In this document: one piece after another, positions 21,897 to 34,164 of the stretch
How positions within the stretch are numbered: position 1 is the first letter of the stretch
How the letters are laid out: each line of letters begins with the position of its first letter
Source of the DNA: Breviolum minutum Mf 1.05b.01
Lineage: Eukaryota > Sar > Dinophyceae > Suessiales > Symbiodiniaceae
DNA length: 64,000 bases
Assembly (NCBI GenBank): GCA_000507305.1
Contig: DF239848.1
Coordinates: forward strand, 1 to 64,000
Reading direction: 5' to 3'
Translations under genes and position numbers: made by a program
The notes under the pieces: model-generated
Seen by the model: the letters and a program-made list of their open reading frames with translations, nothing else
The model's database searches: none
What the model was told of the DNA's origin: nothing

Positions 21897-23499
21897 GTTC
21901 AAAAAAGTTGGAAAAACTGTCACGGTTTGCCCCAAACAATCCTAAACATTTCCAAAATGATCAGTTGATCATTTTGGGTCATTTTAAGGCACATTTGGGT
22001 CACTATCCCCGGCACGATATGTCCATCAACATTTATGAACTCATGTTGGCTTGTTCGAGGATCTGGAAAAATGGCATACCAAGTTCTTGGATGATTTAAC
22101 CCTCGCGTTGAGGTCCTTCAAGGGGGTCTTGTTTTGAAACACCCTACCCAATCTGATAGAGATGAGATCCAGCATCTGGTCAAGTTATAGCGACCGAAAA
22201 CACGACCTGGGCCCCCAAAAGGTGGTTAAGGAAGGGAAATCCCCTGATTTTGAGGGAAATCTAGGTTGGTATGGTTGGTGAAATATCACAATTTGGCCAC
22301 GTTCATGATATTTCTATGATTCTTCATTTTTTTTTGAAGTCCTCTCTCTTCATACTTGAAAGGTAGATATATACATTATTGTTTACTATTGTCTACTATC
22401 CTATGTAATTAGGTGTATGTATGCAGAATGCATTGGTTGATGCTTCCCAGAATTCCATGGTCATGTGGACAAGATTGACATTCCATCTGGCCCTGGCCGA
22501 ATGTCGACCAACGGTCCTGGCCTCACCGGTGGTGTCTGAGGGACAAGGTGCGACTTGAAGTGCAACGATATCCTGAAGAGCCAAAACCTTGGTTCCTGTA
22601 TTTAGGAGGGATGTGGGAGGAAACTATCCCAAACCCTATCCAGTCATGCAAAGAATACATACATGACACGTGAATGCAAGTTGTCAACTGTGTGTAGATC
22701 CTGTATTTTAATACTAGTTAAGATAGCAAACCGAAGGGGTGTAGAACTTCCGAACTCATACAGTACTCTGAGCAATCGAAGGGTTCTCTATAAACATCGT
22801 TATACATCGCTTTCGGCAACTCCCTAACGCGTCTTGAAAGACAATTCCAGACAATTCCAGACAACCCACTGAGTGTCAAGCTCAAATTTTGGAATTACCC
22901 AGGTTTGAGGTTTTGCTTTCAAAGAAAGCAAGTCCAAAGTTAGGCTTCAAGCGTGGGATCCCAGCGAATCCCATGAAAAACCTTTGGTTGATGGGAAAAT
23001 CAGATGCAACGAAAAACAACATCGGAAATTTCCAAGAGGTATGTTAAAAGTCCTGTGAAAGGGGGCATTGTCATGGAGACAAACTTGTTTGATTCTTTGA
23101 ATTTTGTTGTTAGCTGGTCAAGAGTCCAACAAAAAGTCGCAGTAACGCCACTATTTGCTGCAAGAATCTGCAAGAGGCAAGTGTGAAAACACAACTTGCG
23201 TCCACAAAAGTGCAATAAAAAGGCACTCGGAGTTGACCCTGGTACCTATATGATACCATTTCATACCATTTCCCAGAATGACTTTCTGTGTTTCTCCAGG
23301 TTTGAGAAACCCAGCAATGAGAAATCCAAAGAGCTTAAGATCACGGAGGCCAAAAGTTTGTGGAACTTCGCATAATACGAGTGTATGTATGCGATGTATG
23401 CAATGTATGTGTGGGTGACGGTTGGCAAGTCTCAAAAAAAAACAGGGCCACTCCAATTTCATGTGATGTTTGGTAGTTTCCGCTGTGTCGAGTGCATGG

Positions 23500-23829
23500 A
23501 CTGCATGGACAGAATGTAACGGGCCGATGATCGGCCGATATCTTCCGACTTCCTTCCTAGCCTCGGGTGCAGGTTGGAAAGGAAGGCGCCCTTCCAGATC
23601 ACAACCGGCAAATGGTTCAAGCCCCCAGTGGAACTGGCAAGAACAACCATACAACCTTATTGCAACAGATAATGCCCTGGCAAATGCCGAGGCCGATGCT
23701 GATCGCTTCCACTACGTCGTTGCTATTGGCATGCGCATTATCAAGGCATTTGCTTGGATGCATCAACAGTTGCAAAAAATGAAAAGAAGTTCCATGCACT
23801 TGGCAACTATTTTGACAGCTCCACCCTAA
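23500..23829 (+). CDS. Possible 3'-terminal exon
   Basis: A frame open for about 110 codons ends at TAA 23827-23829. Its second half (NALANAEADADRFHYVVAIG then MHQQLQKMKRSSMHL) looks like a soluble helical protein. A second frame is also open. No domain recognised. Confidence 0.33.
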   Translation, partial: TAWTECNGPMIGRYLPTSFLASGAGWKGRRPSRSQPANGSSPQWNWQEQPYNLIATDNALANAEADADRFHYVVAIGMRIIKAFAWMHQQLQKMKRSSMHLATILTAPP

Positions 23830-24050
23830 AGAATAGATACACTCCGGTAAACTGACAGAGCGATGGAAAATGGACCCCTTGAAGATGTATTTCCTATTGA
23901 AAATGGTGATATTCCATTGCTATGTTAGTTTACCAGAAGGTAATCATCCAAACACGACATTATCAAATTTCTGTTTCCTTGGTCAGCTGGCTGACAGGTG
24001 AATTCCGTCCAAGGAGATGCTTTTCAAATGAAAGAGGACAGATTGGTTGT

Positions 24051-24159
24051 ATAGTGGGTGGTGGTTTCAAATATTTTTTTGTCTATTTTCCCCTACCTGG
24101 GAAAAAGTTCCAATTTGACCATATAATATTTTTTCAAATGGGTTGAAAGCACCGACTAG
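24051..24159 (+). repeat. Family C TIR element
   Basis: GTGGGTGGTGGTTTCAAATA to GGGTTGAAAGCACCGACTAG, the standard C termini. Confidence 0.8.
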
Positions 24160-24217
24160 ACAAGTTTTCTTGACATGAAACCGATTTGACCGATTTGGCC
24201 GAATTCAGCTTTATTCA

Positions 24218-24449
24218 TCACTCCCCTGAAACAAGCAAACATAGCCCATGAAATAGGCAGAAATGGCCCCAAAAGGAAACGAGAAAGTATTCCAACCGAA
24301 CCATTTTCAGGTGCTACTGTTGATGGTTCAGAAATCCAAACAACCACCTGGGATGTATAAAACACTGTAAATAATGGGCTTTCAACTACCAACCTCAACT
24401 GCTTTGCCAGATTTCTTCCATCAACAGTATGTTAGTTTCGGGGAGTGTA
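24218..24449 (+). repeat. Family B element carrying a nested family A element
   Basis: Left B end CACTCCCCTGAAAC and right B end GTTAGTTTCGGGGAGTGTA are inverted repeats. The B core (AACCATTTTCAGGTGC) is broken by a full family A element at 24315-24429, inserted at TA. Confidence 0.85.
24315..24429 (+). repeat. Family A element nested in family B
   Basis: TACTGTTGATGGTTCAGAA to TTCTTCCATCAACAGTA. The surrounding B sequence is contiguous if this piece and one TA are removed. Confidence 0.88.
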
Positions 24450-25271
24450 TTTCCCTTGAAAGAAAGAAATCCTTAGAATCGATGACGCTGCGTTTTGTGG
24501 TTTACGTGTGATCTGACTCCAGTTGGCTTTCGACATCTCGGATGAAACCTCATAAACGCATCATAAAGATATATAAAAATCATCTGAGAATCATGGTGAT
24601 TCGCAACATTAACGTGCAGCAACATCATGTGAAAACATCATGTGATTCTTCTCTGCATCAAGCAGCAAATGGAGAGCTTCTCAAAAATTGCTGGACCGTT
24701 TCCTACAAGAATTAGCACGGGGCCGCAAGAATGTTGCAGCAACCCAAATGTGAATCACCTGACAGGAACTTAAGAATGCTGAAGAGGTGACCATCAAATT
24801 CAGACGACAAGAGGTGTCTCCCAGGGTGGTGGTCAGCTTATGTTCACCAGAATTGTACCATGATTTGATCCGAATTTGGGCGAGTTTCCCCTTTTTTGTT
24901 TGTGCGTCGATATGTCAACGATCACATGGAACATCATCCTTTCTAAACAAGTAGAGTCGTGCAGTCATTGGCAGAGACAAATTTATCAATATAACTGGCA
25001 TTCCAGTGCTTCAGTAGCAGCCAGCACCAAAACGCAGGGGTTCCAACTTCCAAGACTTGGGTAATGTTTGTCTTCTTAAGTATCCAAAAACCCCTCAATA
25101 GCCTACAGATATTTTGAGGACCCCCAAACAACCCAAACCTGGCCATACAGGTTTTTTTCCCCCTGTCGTTGGTTCGGGTCCAGTGATCCTCAGGGCTATA
25201 TAATTACACAAGGCACCAACTCGAGGGCCCCGAAAAAAAAAGGCCTCGACCTCGGGTTCGGCGTGTCAGTT

Positions 25272-25385
25272 TCTCCCCTCCTGAAAATGAAGGAATGTCC
25301 CCTGAAAAGGATACCATTTGAAAAGCAAAGGAGTGTCTTCCAACCAGCATTTTTCAGGGGTTATGCTAAATTTCCGGAGGTGTAT
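25272..25385 (+). repeat. Family B element
   Basis: CTCCCCTCCTGAAAATG at left, AGTGTCTTCCAACCAGC in the core, and AAATTTCCGGAGGTGTA at right. Confidence 0.7.
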
Positions 25386-25745
25386 ATGGTCAATCATTGT
25401 GATAGGATGTACCTAATGCATATCCTGATATCGAATCAAATGCGTAACCACCCGCCTATTAGCAGTTCCAAACAAAACACCTCCGCGCAAGATACTCACT
25501 CTGCGTAAGCTTCGCGTAGGTTCGTCTGACATGATTTGCATGGAGCATCTCCTAAGATCATCTCACTGACATGCTGATATCTCCCACCAGGTCTATGCTT
25601 TGGAGCGTGCCAGGATGATGAAGCAGGCCTTCTTTCAATGAGCGACAGCAATCCTTGGAAGTGTTGGTTGATTGCTGGTCGAAATCTGAAAACGATAATC
25701 ATTTCAATGTTATATTTTGTTCTAAATCATGTGAATCTTGATTTA

Positions 25746-25752
25746 TCATCAT

Positions 25753-25783
<31 letters not shown>

Positions 25784-25800
25784 ATCATCATCAGCATCAA
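25746..25800. repeat. TCA / GCA trinucleotide repeat
   Basis: Eight or more ATC units followed by AGC units. The Ser/Ala run read from it is probably non-genic. Confidence 0.8.
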
Positions 25801-26619
25801 CTTTGCATTCAACATTCAACCCACCAACAAAGTTAGCACGCCCCCCAGGTACAGCAGTGGTCCAATGAATTTTGTTTCAGGCGCAAATCCTGGCATCTCT
25901 GTCAAACCTTTCTGGGGGAAGATTGCCGACCCCGGGCCTTTAACACTGACCGCGTTCCTCGGCCGAGATTTTTGAGAAACTCATGGGATGCGTGTTGGAT
26001 TTTCAAGGGGTGAAGAGATGCTTGGAAAAAATTGACATTTGATAGTATAATATAGTATATAGTATACATAGTCAATAAATGCAAATAGTAACTCAGTACA
26101 GTCATAGTCTAGGGAGTCTACGGAATTCAAAGGCTCTGGACTTTTAATATTGTCAATCTTCGGCCCCATAAAACCCACGGTTGAAACGTTAGGATGTCCT
26201 TTTGGAGAGGGACCATTTTAGTGGCTTGGCTACTGGCACTTGAGGTCAGACCTGAGGCAGTTTCACTTTGAGATAGATTGCAATGAGCAATGAATGCTTC
26301 AAACTCCGTGGGTGTTGCAACAAGACGCAGTGCTACATGTTTGGGCTGGTAGTAGCAGTGGCATCTAACCTGAAGTCTTCGTGCAGAACAGAGACATTTC
26401 GTTGTAGTACACATGGGCACCGTACACGCAATGAGCGTGATGAAATGCAATTGGATCATATTGGATCTGGATGCATATCTATTTTAGTTTGTATGATATC
26501 CAACTATTGATGGATATCATGCACTCATACAAACACTTTTGATTCTACACTTGAACCCCCTAATCTTCAAGGCCGAGGTTTCATGGGGTTTTCCCTCCCA
26601 ATGTGATCACTTCCCACGG

Positions 26620-26764
26620 ACTTTCAGCGCACCCAAAAAACGGGGCGTGGCGGTGCTGCGAGCCGAAGGCTTGCAACGCACCGCACCCCCGATGAATGAC
26701 GTGACGTTTGCAAACCAACTTGAGACCACACGCAAACAGCTAAGGTTCCTCAACCTGGAGAGTT
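26620..26764 (+). CDS. Possible exon, weak helical segment
   Basis: Follows a TTTCAG acceptor. The frame includes KKRGVAVLRAEGLQRTAPPM then NQLETTRKQLRFLNLE up to a stop at 26764. The last part could form a coiled coil. No family recognised. Confidence 0.3.
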
Positions 26765-27175
26765 GATGTAAACACCTTAAAAGCCAGCTCTGTTGTTTTC
26801 TTTTCCAAAGATATTTTTCCCTTCAAGCATTTTTGAGCATTTGTCGTTTGAGCAAACTCAATCAATTGGATGGATTTCAGTTGAGCCAGGTCTACTGAAG
26901 TTACCAAGACATTCGTGTGGGTAGTTTGCAGGGAGCCAATGCAATTGAAATAGAGAAAGAACGGCAGGTTGAGGGGTGGGAATTCCAAAGCGGGGTATGT
27001 TGTGATGGTTGTGGAAGGGGGGGGGGCAGGGCGGTCAATAAATTCACGGGCTTTGAAGCCACCGAAACAAATGTTTTTGACCAATGGATGAGTGTTTTTT
27101 TGAGGAGTGTCAAAGTAAGTTTAAGCAGAGTTGATGTTTGGTTGCAATGGTTGATGAGATGTACTCCATGACACA

Positions 27176-27292
27176 CCCTGGAAGATTAACATGGAACCTA
27201 CAAATCACCCATTTAGAAAAGAACAAATGATCTTCCAAACCTCCATGATCATATTCCGTATTAATCTTCAGGGGTGTAAACAAGCTGTTGTT
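27176..27292 (+). repeat. Family J TIR element
   Basis: ACACCCTGGAAGATTAACAT and TATTAATCTTCAGGGGTGT are inverted ends, with GATCTTCCAAACCTCCATG inside. Confidence 0.8.
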
Positions 27293-27592
27293 TTTTATTT
27301 GGATATCTCGACGATCATTCAGCTGAATCCATTGATGCTCACCGATTTGCTCATTCGCAGCATCAGGCAAGCCATAAACACCACCGTTGTGGATATCATA
27401 GCTTTGAACTACAATCCACTGTACAGTGTGATATTCACGACCTTATTTTTTGCCCACTTTTTCATGTAGTTGTTCAAGAATGTTCTAGTGGTTCACGCAT
27501 GTTCAGGCACATCAAATAGAATGTAGGACAGCCCACAAGGAAACCCATTGATGGATCATCAAAAGTCTTGAATTTCCCACGTTTTTCCACGT

Positions 27593-30500
27593 TTGATGGC
27601 ATGGAAAAGCCGTCGGGTTTCCAATGGAGCGACGGTCCTTCTCTCCTACCTATCCTGCTTCACCAACTTTTGCCATCCGACGGTGCGGTCGCCGTTGACA
27701 CGTTGGATGATGGCGGTCGGTCCCAACGAATGGAACGATGGCCGTTTGATGGGCAACCTGGAGGTTGAACAAAAATTTCATTGCAGCAATGCTCTCGTAG
27801 AAAAGTTGGCATCCTTAGCATCCTCACTTCAGAGCCAACGAATCACCGATGTGTATTTTGATACCTCGGATTTCTGCATGACCAAAAAAGATCTCTGGCT
27901 ACGGAGTCGTAATGGAGAATTGGAACTGAAGAGTCCTCACAACTTTGAGCATGAAACTTCAGTTAATCTCTACATGGAGGCTACGAAGCACCACGAGATT
28001 GCTGCAGTGCTTCTTCAACAAGCAAATATAGATCTTCCAACACACATATCTCCAGGTCAGCTGAGATAAAGAGGGATGAAACAACGGCCCATCCAAGAGT
28101 TGTTTACATGTTTTTTTGGTTGAACTGTCGACTTTGGTTTGCAAGAGAAAACTATGACTTACTCCTCATGTCTCCCCTTTCCCCGACATATCGATAGATG
28201 TTGGGTTACGTTGTCCCCCCCTCCCAGTAACAATGGCAAATAAGAGTAGTAGGGGATCCCGAACTAAACCTTCATTTGTTACTGGAATCCTGGGAGGGGG
28301 GAAAACCCAAGATACATTCATGAATCCATTTAGATTTTGACTTTCCCATCAAATCCTTCTGAATTCTTCATGTCTTTAGGCTTCATCAATTGAATCCAAC
28401 ATATTTTCAAGAGCAACAAAAACAGTCGAACCTTACAACGACGTCTGTCACTGTCAAGTTAACAGACAAACACTAAATCCCCCAAAAAGTTGGTCCAAAC
28501 CCTCCAGGTGACCTTGAAAACGTTGGGATCCAACCCTTTGCGAAGATCAAGACCTTTCGAAGTCGATATCATATCCATTTGGGCGAGATTCATCCGATGA
28601 TGAAGGTTGATTCCAAGGTAGCGGTCTTTGTGGACATTGATCAAGTCACTTGGAGGATGTTGAAGTTGAGTCCCGTGGGTTGCTTAAAGAACATAGGGGA
28701 CGGGACGGTTGTTTGTTGTTTGACCCATCTTTTTTAAGCGGGGAATGTCAAAGCTGATGCAAATGTATGTATTAGGTAGTTTTTGAAGGATTTCCCCTAA
28801 AAGAAATGCTGCTTTGTTTTGCTTGGTGTCATATAATGACCCCTGAAAATCAACATGTAGCATCACACAATTGAAAAGGAAAATCATGTTCCCCTTGTAG
28901 TGTCTTGTTTGGGTTGGTAATACAATGACCCCTGTTTTTGCTGATGGTTGCTGAGTGTCTTTGAGTTAAAGTGTTTGTAATTTCATCATAAGCCTGACGT
29001 CCAGGCGAGACAGGTTTTGACAGTGTTTAGTTTAGCAAATGTTTTGCAAATTGTGGCTGCTACCAGCTTGTGAAGCTTTTTGGACCTAGATACTCTTTCA
29101 ATGTTGTTTGGTGGTTGCTTATAATCATGATGAACCAGAAAGATACCTGACATGCATCAACGGCGCACTTGAGAAGACATGAAGACTATGTTTATCAATA
29201 TTTTTTGAGGTGCGTCTCATTGACTGTCATGTATAGCATCGCTTAACTCAAGAAGCGAACTGGTCATGGTTTAGGACAAAAAGCAAACCAGGATTGAACA
29301 GCACAAATTTAAGCTGAAAGATACGAGGAGTTGATCATGGCATAGCCCTCTTCAATGCTTCTTCGTTGGACAACCAACTTATGTGCCAACGTCTCCCTGC
29401 TGGTTGAATGTGCAACCTTGAATCAACAAGTTGTCGAGAAAAAAGTAATCAAGAATGCTCTTTGGAACAGAGGTTGGCTCTCACACACGCACACATGTAT
29501 CATGTATTTACATGTCATAGTACATGTCGAAGGAGCATCTCATTCTATCAAATACTGAAAAAATGATTCCAAACTAACGTTGATTCTCTCATTGTTAGAA
29601 CGAATGTGGGCTTAGGTCTATTTCTTACAAGAAAACGAACTGCAGATGTCTTTGGAAGCTGACTACGTCATCGGAGAAGTGGAACTAGATGCCGAAACTG
29701 TGCCTTGGTTGCTTGACAGGGATGTCCTTTTTATATGTTTTTAAAATAGTCGCAAAAAACGAGGCTGCGTTTAGGGTTGCTTGTATATCTTGTTTATTTA
29801 TGGTTTAGTTCACGTAGTTTATTTTGTCCCATAATTTTGTATATAATAGTTGTTTTATTGTTTTTGTTGCAAGGACTTCCGGGGATGTCGCAACATCGTG
29901 TCAGATCCAACTTAACTCTTTTGGTGAGGTCACACTGTTGTCCACCTGGGAGAAGGTCCAAGTTTTGCAACATGCCATGAAGATGTTGGACATCAACGTT
30001 GCCTCACCACGTGGCCACTGGGTATGATAACCGATAACCTTCAAGATTTCTGAAGCTCACTTGAGCAGTGATTAAAAAAAAACACCTGGTTAATTTTATG
30101 TCAATTACTGTATATTCGGGATGAAAAACTACCCAGTTATATGGGGTTATCATAGGATTCATAGGCCACTATAAGGATCCCGTCATAAACCAATCAGGAT
30201 TTCATGGAATGTCAGCCAAGGATGTTGTTGCCGTTGCTCACTTGTTTTTGACTCAAAACTCGGAACGCACCACAATTTGCAAAACTCGGATGGCCATACG
30301 CATAGGATCCATGTATGATATATTTACCAATATATGGCTGATTTTAAGGAACGTGTAGGTAGATATACCATGCATGGATCCTATGGGACCTTTTTCACAA
30401 ATGACTCATAACTTATTATGATGGTTAGTAGGTGTTGCCGCTCGTGCTGTAGTCTTGTTTCAATCAGGCTTGTTAAACAGAGTATATAAACAGAAGTCGC

Positions 30501-30678
30501 GTTTTTCATGTGCAAAAATTTTGCATTAGATGTTGTTGATGTGAAGGGCTCTCAGAAGTTCCACAGCAAATTGAATCTCCAAGGAAAAGTAGATGAGTTC
30601 TTACAGCGACATCGCCCCTACCACTTTGAAGCACTGCAAAGGGCTGGAATTCTCAGCAAGGATCCAGCTAGTCAGTAG
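27593..30678 (+). CDS. Thiamine-triphosphatase-like CYTH protein, five exons
   Basis: Exons with consistent phase are 27593-28055, 28508-28644, 29646-29723, 29905-30021 and 30556-30678 (TAG). The CYTH signature ExExK is seen as LEVEQKF, followed by DVYFDTSDF, KDLWLRSRNGELELKSP, FRSRYHIHL, VFVDIDQ, YVIGEVEL, TWEKVQVLQHAMKMLDI and the C-terminal KVDEFLQRHRPYHFEALQ. The order and spacing fit animal-type ThTPase, which hydrolyses thiamine triphosphate to the diphosphate using Mg2+ in an eight-stranded tunnel. The model gives about 305 residues, longer than the roughly 230 of mammalian enzymes. The excess is mostly an N-terminal extension before LEVEQKF (start codons at 27593, 27707 or 27749 are possible), which could be an organelle-targeting leader. 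The first intron is flanked by a CTCCAGGT repeat, so its exact edge is ambiguous. Other CYTH tripolyphosphatases cannot be fully excluded. Confidence 0.85.
28203..28310 (+). repeat. Family G element in ThTPase intron 1
   Basis: GGGTTACGTTGTCCCCCCC and GGGAGGGGGGAAAACCC ends, with the CCCAGTAACAATGGCAAAT core. Confidence 0.8.
30090..30215 (+). repeat. Family E element in ThTPase intron 4
   Basis: GGATGAAAAACTACCCAGTTA, then AAGGATCCCGTCATAAACCA and a right end GGATTTCATGGAATG, in the usual E block order. Confidence 0.7.
30300..30392. repeat. Family F palindromic element in ThTPase intron 4
   Basis: CATAGGATCCATGTATGATA facing TATACCATGCATGGATCCTA. Confidence 0.85.
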
Positions 30679-30689
30679 ACTAAAGATGG

Positions 30690-32000
30690 ACAGCTTTTGG
30701 AGCAAAGATCGGTGATCAGTGACCAGTTCTGCGACCATGTCGCCAGAGTCGCCAGAGGCAGGGGAGAGATGTGGCTGAGCATGTTGGCCATGTCAGGATC
30801 TCCTTGTCTGGGACACCGGTTGAGAAGAAACTGACAGACCTCCACTGTCAGTTGAAGTAGATTCTCCGGGGGTCCTTATCGAACTCGCGACTTGAGTTCC
30901 AGCACTCCCGGTGCGTTGTTGGCTTTGATGTTGCGTGATTGCTGCCTTGTGAAGCAGTTGAGCAGTCATTGCCAACTTGTGCGGGGCTGTGCCACACGTT
31001 AGTGCTTTCAGATGAGAATGTCTTTGGAGATTCTGAATCTGAAGAGAGTACCTGAAGTCATGATCAGCTGCAGAGGCATCACAGATGATGAGATCACAGC
31101 CAGGTGCCATCCATCGACTGAGAGAAACATGGGATTGTCGTCAAGACGCTCCGTCACTCCATGGGGCCGGGGACACACCGAGCAGTGTCGGTTCCCGGTT
31201 CTCAGGTGGTGCGGTGTGTGATGGCAGATGTGACTCCAGCACGTTTTGCAAATTGAGGATTGGCGGATCTGTTCACAGATAACTCGGGATAACATTGGTG
31301 CCGATGGTGGTGCTGCCATGGTTGACGGATGCGCCGAAGCTCCAAGCATTGGATGCATCGGCTACTCGAGCTGCACAGGTCGAAAAGCCGGCCCGGACGA
31401 GTTTCCGCCATTAGTGGGCATTCAGTATCAGAGTGCCTACTACATGATGATTGGGAATAGAAGATTGCTGGCCGTCGGCGAGCTGCGTCTCTTCGGCGAA
31501 ATGTTGGAGGTGTGAGCACTCAATAGGAATTGAAGAAGGTTCAGAAGGTCTATTGCGGTCAATGCAGAGTGACAGACATGCTCTGACAGTCTTCAGTTGG
31601 TGGAAGGATTCCGACTGGCTAACATTCGAATGCTGAATGCGAAGTGCCCTGGCACCGTTCGCGCAAATCCGAAGTGTGAAAATGCACTGATCATTAGCTG
31701 CAGAGGGCGCGCGGACGACGGACAAGTGGGTTCCTGATGCCCAAGTTGGAGTTGCATCTGGAGACTGCTGAATCTGCTGCTACTGCTAAGCAATCGATTG
31801 CTTTGCGGGACCTGTATGCAGTTCGTGTGATCATTGGCACGAAAGCTGCTGTGCATTGCAAGTTTTCTTGTCGAAAAACAACGCTTTGCACAAAAAATGA
31901 GACTAAATACCGCTGGAACAGAAGATGCAACATGCCAATGCCGACTTCCAACAGAGTGTTCCCTGATCATCACGACTTGGATTTTTTGAGAAGATGTTTT
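30690..32000. other. GC-richer stretch, coding status unresolved
   Basis: Base composition is visibly richer in G+C than the flanks, and several frames on both strands are open for 60-125 codons. The phrase GCTGCAGAGG followed by a GAC/GAT-rich segment occurs twice (near 31070 and 31699). I could not select a strand or frame, and no domain is recognised. Confidence 0.4.
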
Positions 32001-32565
32001 GGCAGCTCATAGCGCAAGAAAGGCGCAAAGGATGCAAAGGTACCTGAATCCTCCGGTCTGAAATTCTTTCGCCCCAAAAAACCCACCAAAAACAGACCAA
32101 ACGGCACACCTGAAATTTGACACCCCTGCCACCGGAGGGTCGTTTGGGTAATTGGTAATCGCTGATTTCTGGTGATATCTTGCGGCTCAAGCTCCTACAG
32201 TCGGGGGGCGCTCACAAAACCGACTGTCGGATTCCGGAGTCTCTTGGAATCTGCGAAAAAAACCCACCCCGAATGCAGAGGCGCCGAAACGGGATGGAAC
32301 CCAAACCGCATGAAACATGAAGATTGAAACTTCCTTTTTGAGGTGTTCAAGGCACAAAAGATGTTTTTGTTTGGTATATTTTTGATGTTTTTTTCCAAGA
32401 GAGGTTAAAATGCTTGAAGGAATACATATCCACACAGATCTTTGGATATGATTCTTGCAAGGCAGCAGAGCTGATGTTCTGCTCAATAAGCGCCTTGGCC
32501 TTTCGGTGGAACCAATGTTGAAGTGTCCGGTTCAGCACCTCTCACAGGTAACGCACAGGTCCGGA

Positions 32566-32664
32566 CATCTGGTACCTGGAACCCTAAACAACCATTATTT
32601 AATGGATGGAAATGGTATGAAATGGTGATTTCCAACCATTTCCCAAGTTTCCAGGGGGGTAAGG
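32566..32664 (+). repeat. Family H element
   Basis: GGTACCTGGAACCCTAAACA at left, TTTAATGGATGGAAATGG inside, and AAGTTTCCAGGGGGGTA at right. Confidence 0.65.
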
Positions 32665-33108
32665 ACTTTGTTATCTCCAGACTTCAAAATTTATCAGCGA
32701 CCAAAGCGTGACAAAACATATATCTTATCTAATGTAACAATAAGGGGAAAACTCTGACAGTCTGAGTTGTGCTAGGTTAAGGAAGTGAGAATTGAGGATA
32801 CTATAATTATTTATCAAAGGACGTTTAGTTGGAAAACGTCCGATATACACACGTTCGCGCATCATGAAAATGGAATGTTGAAATCGTTTTTATAGTGTAT
32901 GCTACCCAGATGCTCCATGTATGGATTATTTAACTACATTACTACATTAGTTTTCAAAAATTGTCACATAAACAAGAAGGAAACGGCTGTGAGTGAGTAA
33001 ATATCCCTTGCATGGATAATGGCTAGTCAACCTGCTCCCCGCAAACGTATACCCCCTTGAAATCAGGCCTTTTTTTTCGGGGTTATTAACCATTAGTTTC
33101 CCTTTCAT

Positions 33109-33215
33109 ACTGTTGATGGTTCAGAAATCCTGCACCAGTTGGGGTTGGTAGTTTATCTACCATTATTTCCAAGGTTTCAAACACATACAAAACGGTGGTT
33201 GGCCTTGGGTAAGGC
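33109..33215 (+). repeat. Family A element lacking its right end
   Basis: Starts TACTGTTGATGGTTCAGAA with the A interior (CACCAGTTGGGGTTGGTAG), but the ATCAACAGTA terminus is missing. It follows remnants of a B element. Confidence 0.65.
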
Positions 33216-33249
33216 CTGAAAAATTATACCCTCATTTCTGAGGGGGGGG

Positions 33250-33455
33250 GAACATTAGGGGTGTAGGATGAGCAGCCATGAATCGAGCCAACGGTGCACT
33301 GAGTTGCCTTGGCCCTCACCGTCAACGGCGTCGCTGGTGGTGAGGCACATAGATGCCATGCATTGGGGGAGCGATGAACGCAGCCAGGGATGGATGTATT
33401 TTCCGATCCTAAATGAGGAACTTTTTAGAACCCCAAAGTCCTCAAAAGTCACAGG
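33250..33455 (+). CDS. Possible exon
   Basis: Open frame after GTGTAG containing SLVVRHIDAMHWGSDERSQG and WMYFPILNEELFRTPKSSK before a GTCACAGG sequence. No family recognised. The minus strand is also open over this span. Confidence 0.3.
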
Positions 33456-33492
33456 GGTAGATCATCAAATTCTGAGTTTTTTCAGATGTTTT

Positions 33493-33613
33493 GGGGTTGT
33501 CCCCCCTAGGATTCCCACCGTTGCAATCGTGGCAATTTTTGTCCGTTTAGTTCGGGGGAATCCCCTTACCAACCAACAACAAAAAATCCTGGTGGGGTGA
33601 CGGTTACTGGGCA
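33493..33613 (+). repeat. Family G element
   Basis: GGTTGTCCCCCCTAGGATTC at left and GGTGGGGTGACGGTTACTGG at right. Confidence 0.65.
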
Positions 33614-33840
33614 TCTTGGACTAGCCAAGATATCTTTGAATAATACATAATAATACATAATATAATTTTCGTTTTGGGGGGTTGCAATTCAACAACAACT
33701 TGGGGAGAATCCTTGAACTGTTCGGATTTTTTTGTGGTTCTCCGGTCAGGTATTGGCTCCAGATATCCCGCCACAGGTCGAAGTTTTGGTCGATGTGATT
33801 GGATGGGGGTGGGATGTTTATTAACTGTAGCTTTCCTCCC

Positions 33841-33928
33841 ATACTCATGGTTCAGAAAAATGGGGCCCCCCCCAAGTAGTAGTAGTTACCTGTCAAATGT
33901 CCAGCCATTTTGCCACTGAACCATGATT
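33841..33928. repeat. Family P inverted-repeat element
   Basis: CTCATGGTTCAGAAAAATGG and CCATTTTGCCACTGAACCATG are inverted. Single copy in the window. Confidence 0.7.
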
Positions 33929-34046
33929 CTGGGGGGGAAGAGTACGCATTTGCGGATCGATGGGACTGGTATATATATTTACCTAAATGAACGGTTGATT
34001 TTTTGTTGGTAAATTAGTAGGTAAATTACCGTGAAATTCCATCATT

Positions 34047-34164
34047 TACCCTCTCTAAAACTACGAGCCAAAGGACCTGAAAATAGGCCGAAACCCCAAA
34101 ATTAACAATCGTCTTCCAACCATCAATTTTCAGGCGCAAGCTGTTAGTTTGAGGGAATGGAGTA
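34047..34164 (+). repeat. Family B element
   Basis: TACCCTCTCTAAAACTACG and CTGTTAGTTTGAGGGAATGG ends, TA at both borders. Confidence 0.75.

Noticed and set aside
25638-25868. Ser/Ala-rich open frame
   Set aside because: Produced by the ATC/AGC trinucleotide repeat.
26127-27470. Minus-strand exon-like frames (for example NGGVYGLPDAANEQIGEHQW) head-to-head with the ThTPase gene
   Set aside because: Suggestive composition, but splice sites were not consistent, and a J element and open plus-strand frames overlap. Not reported as a gene.
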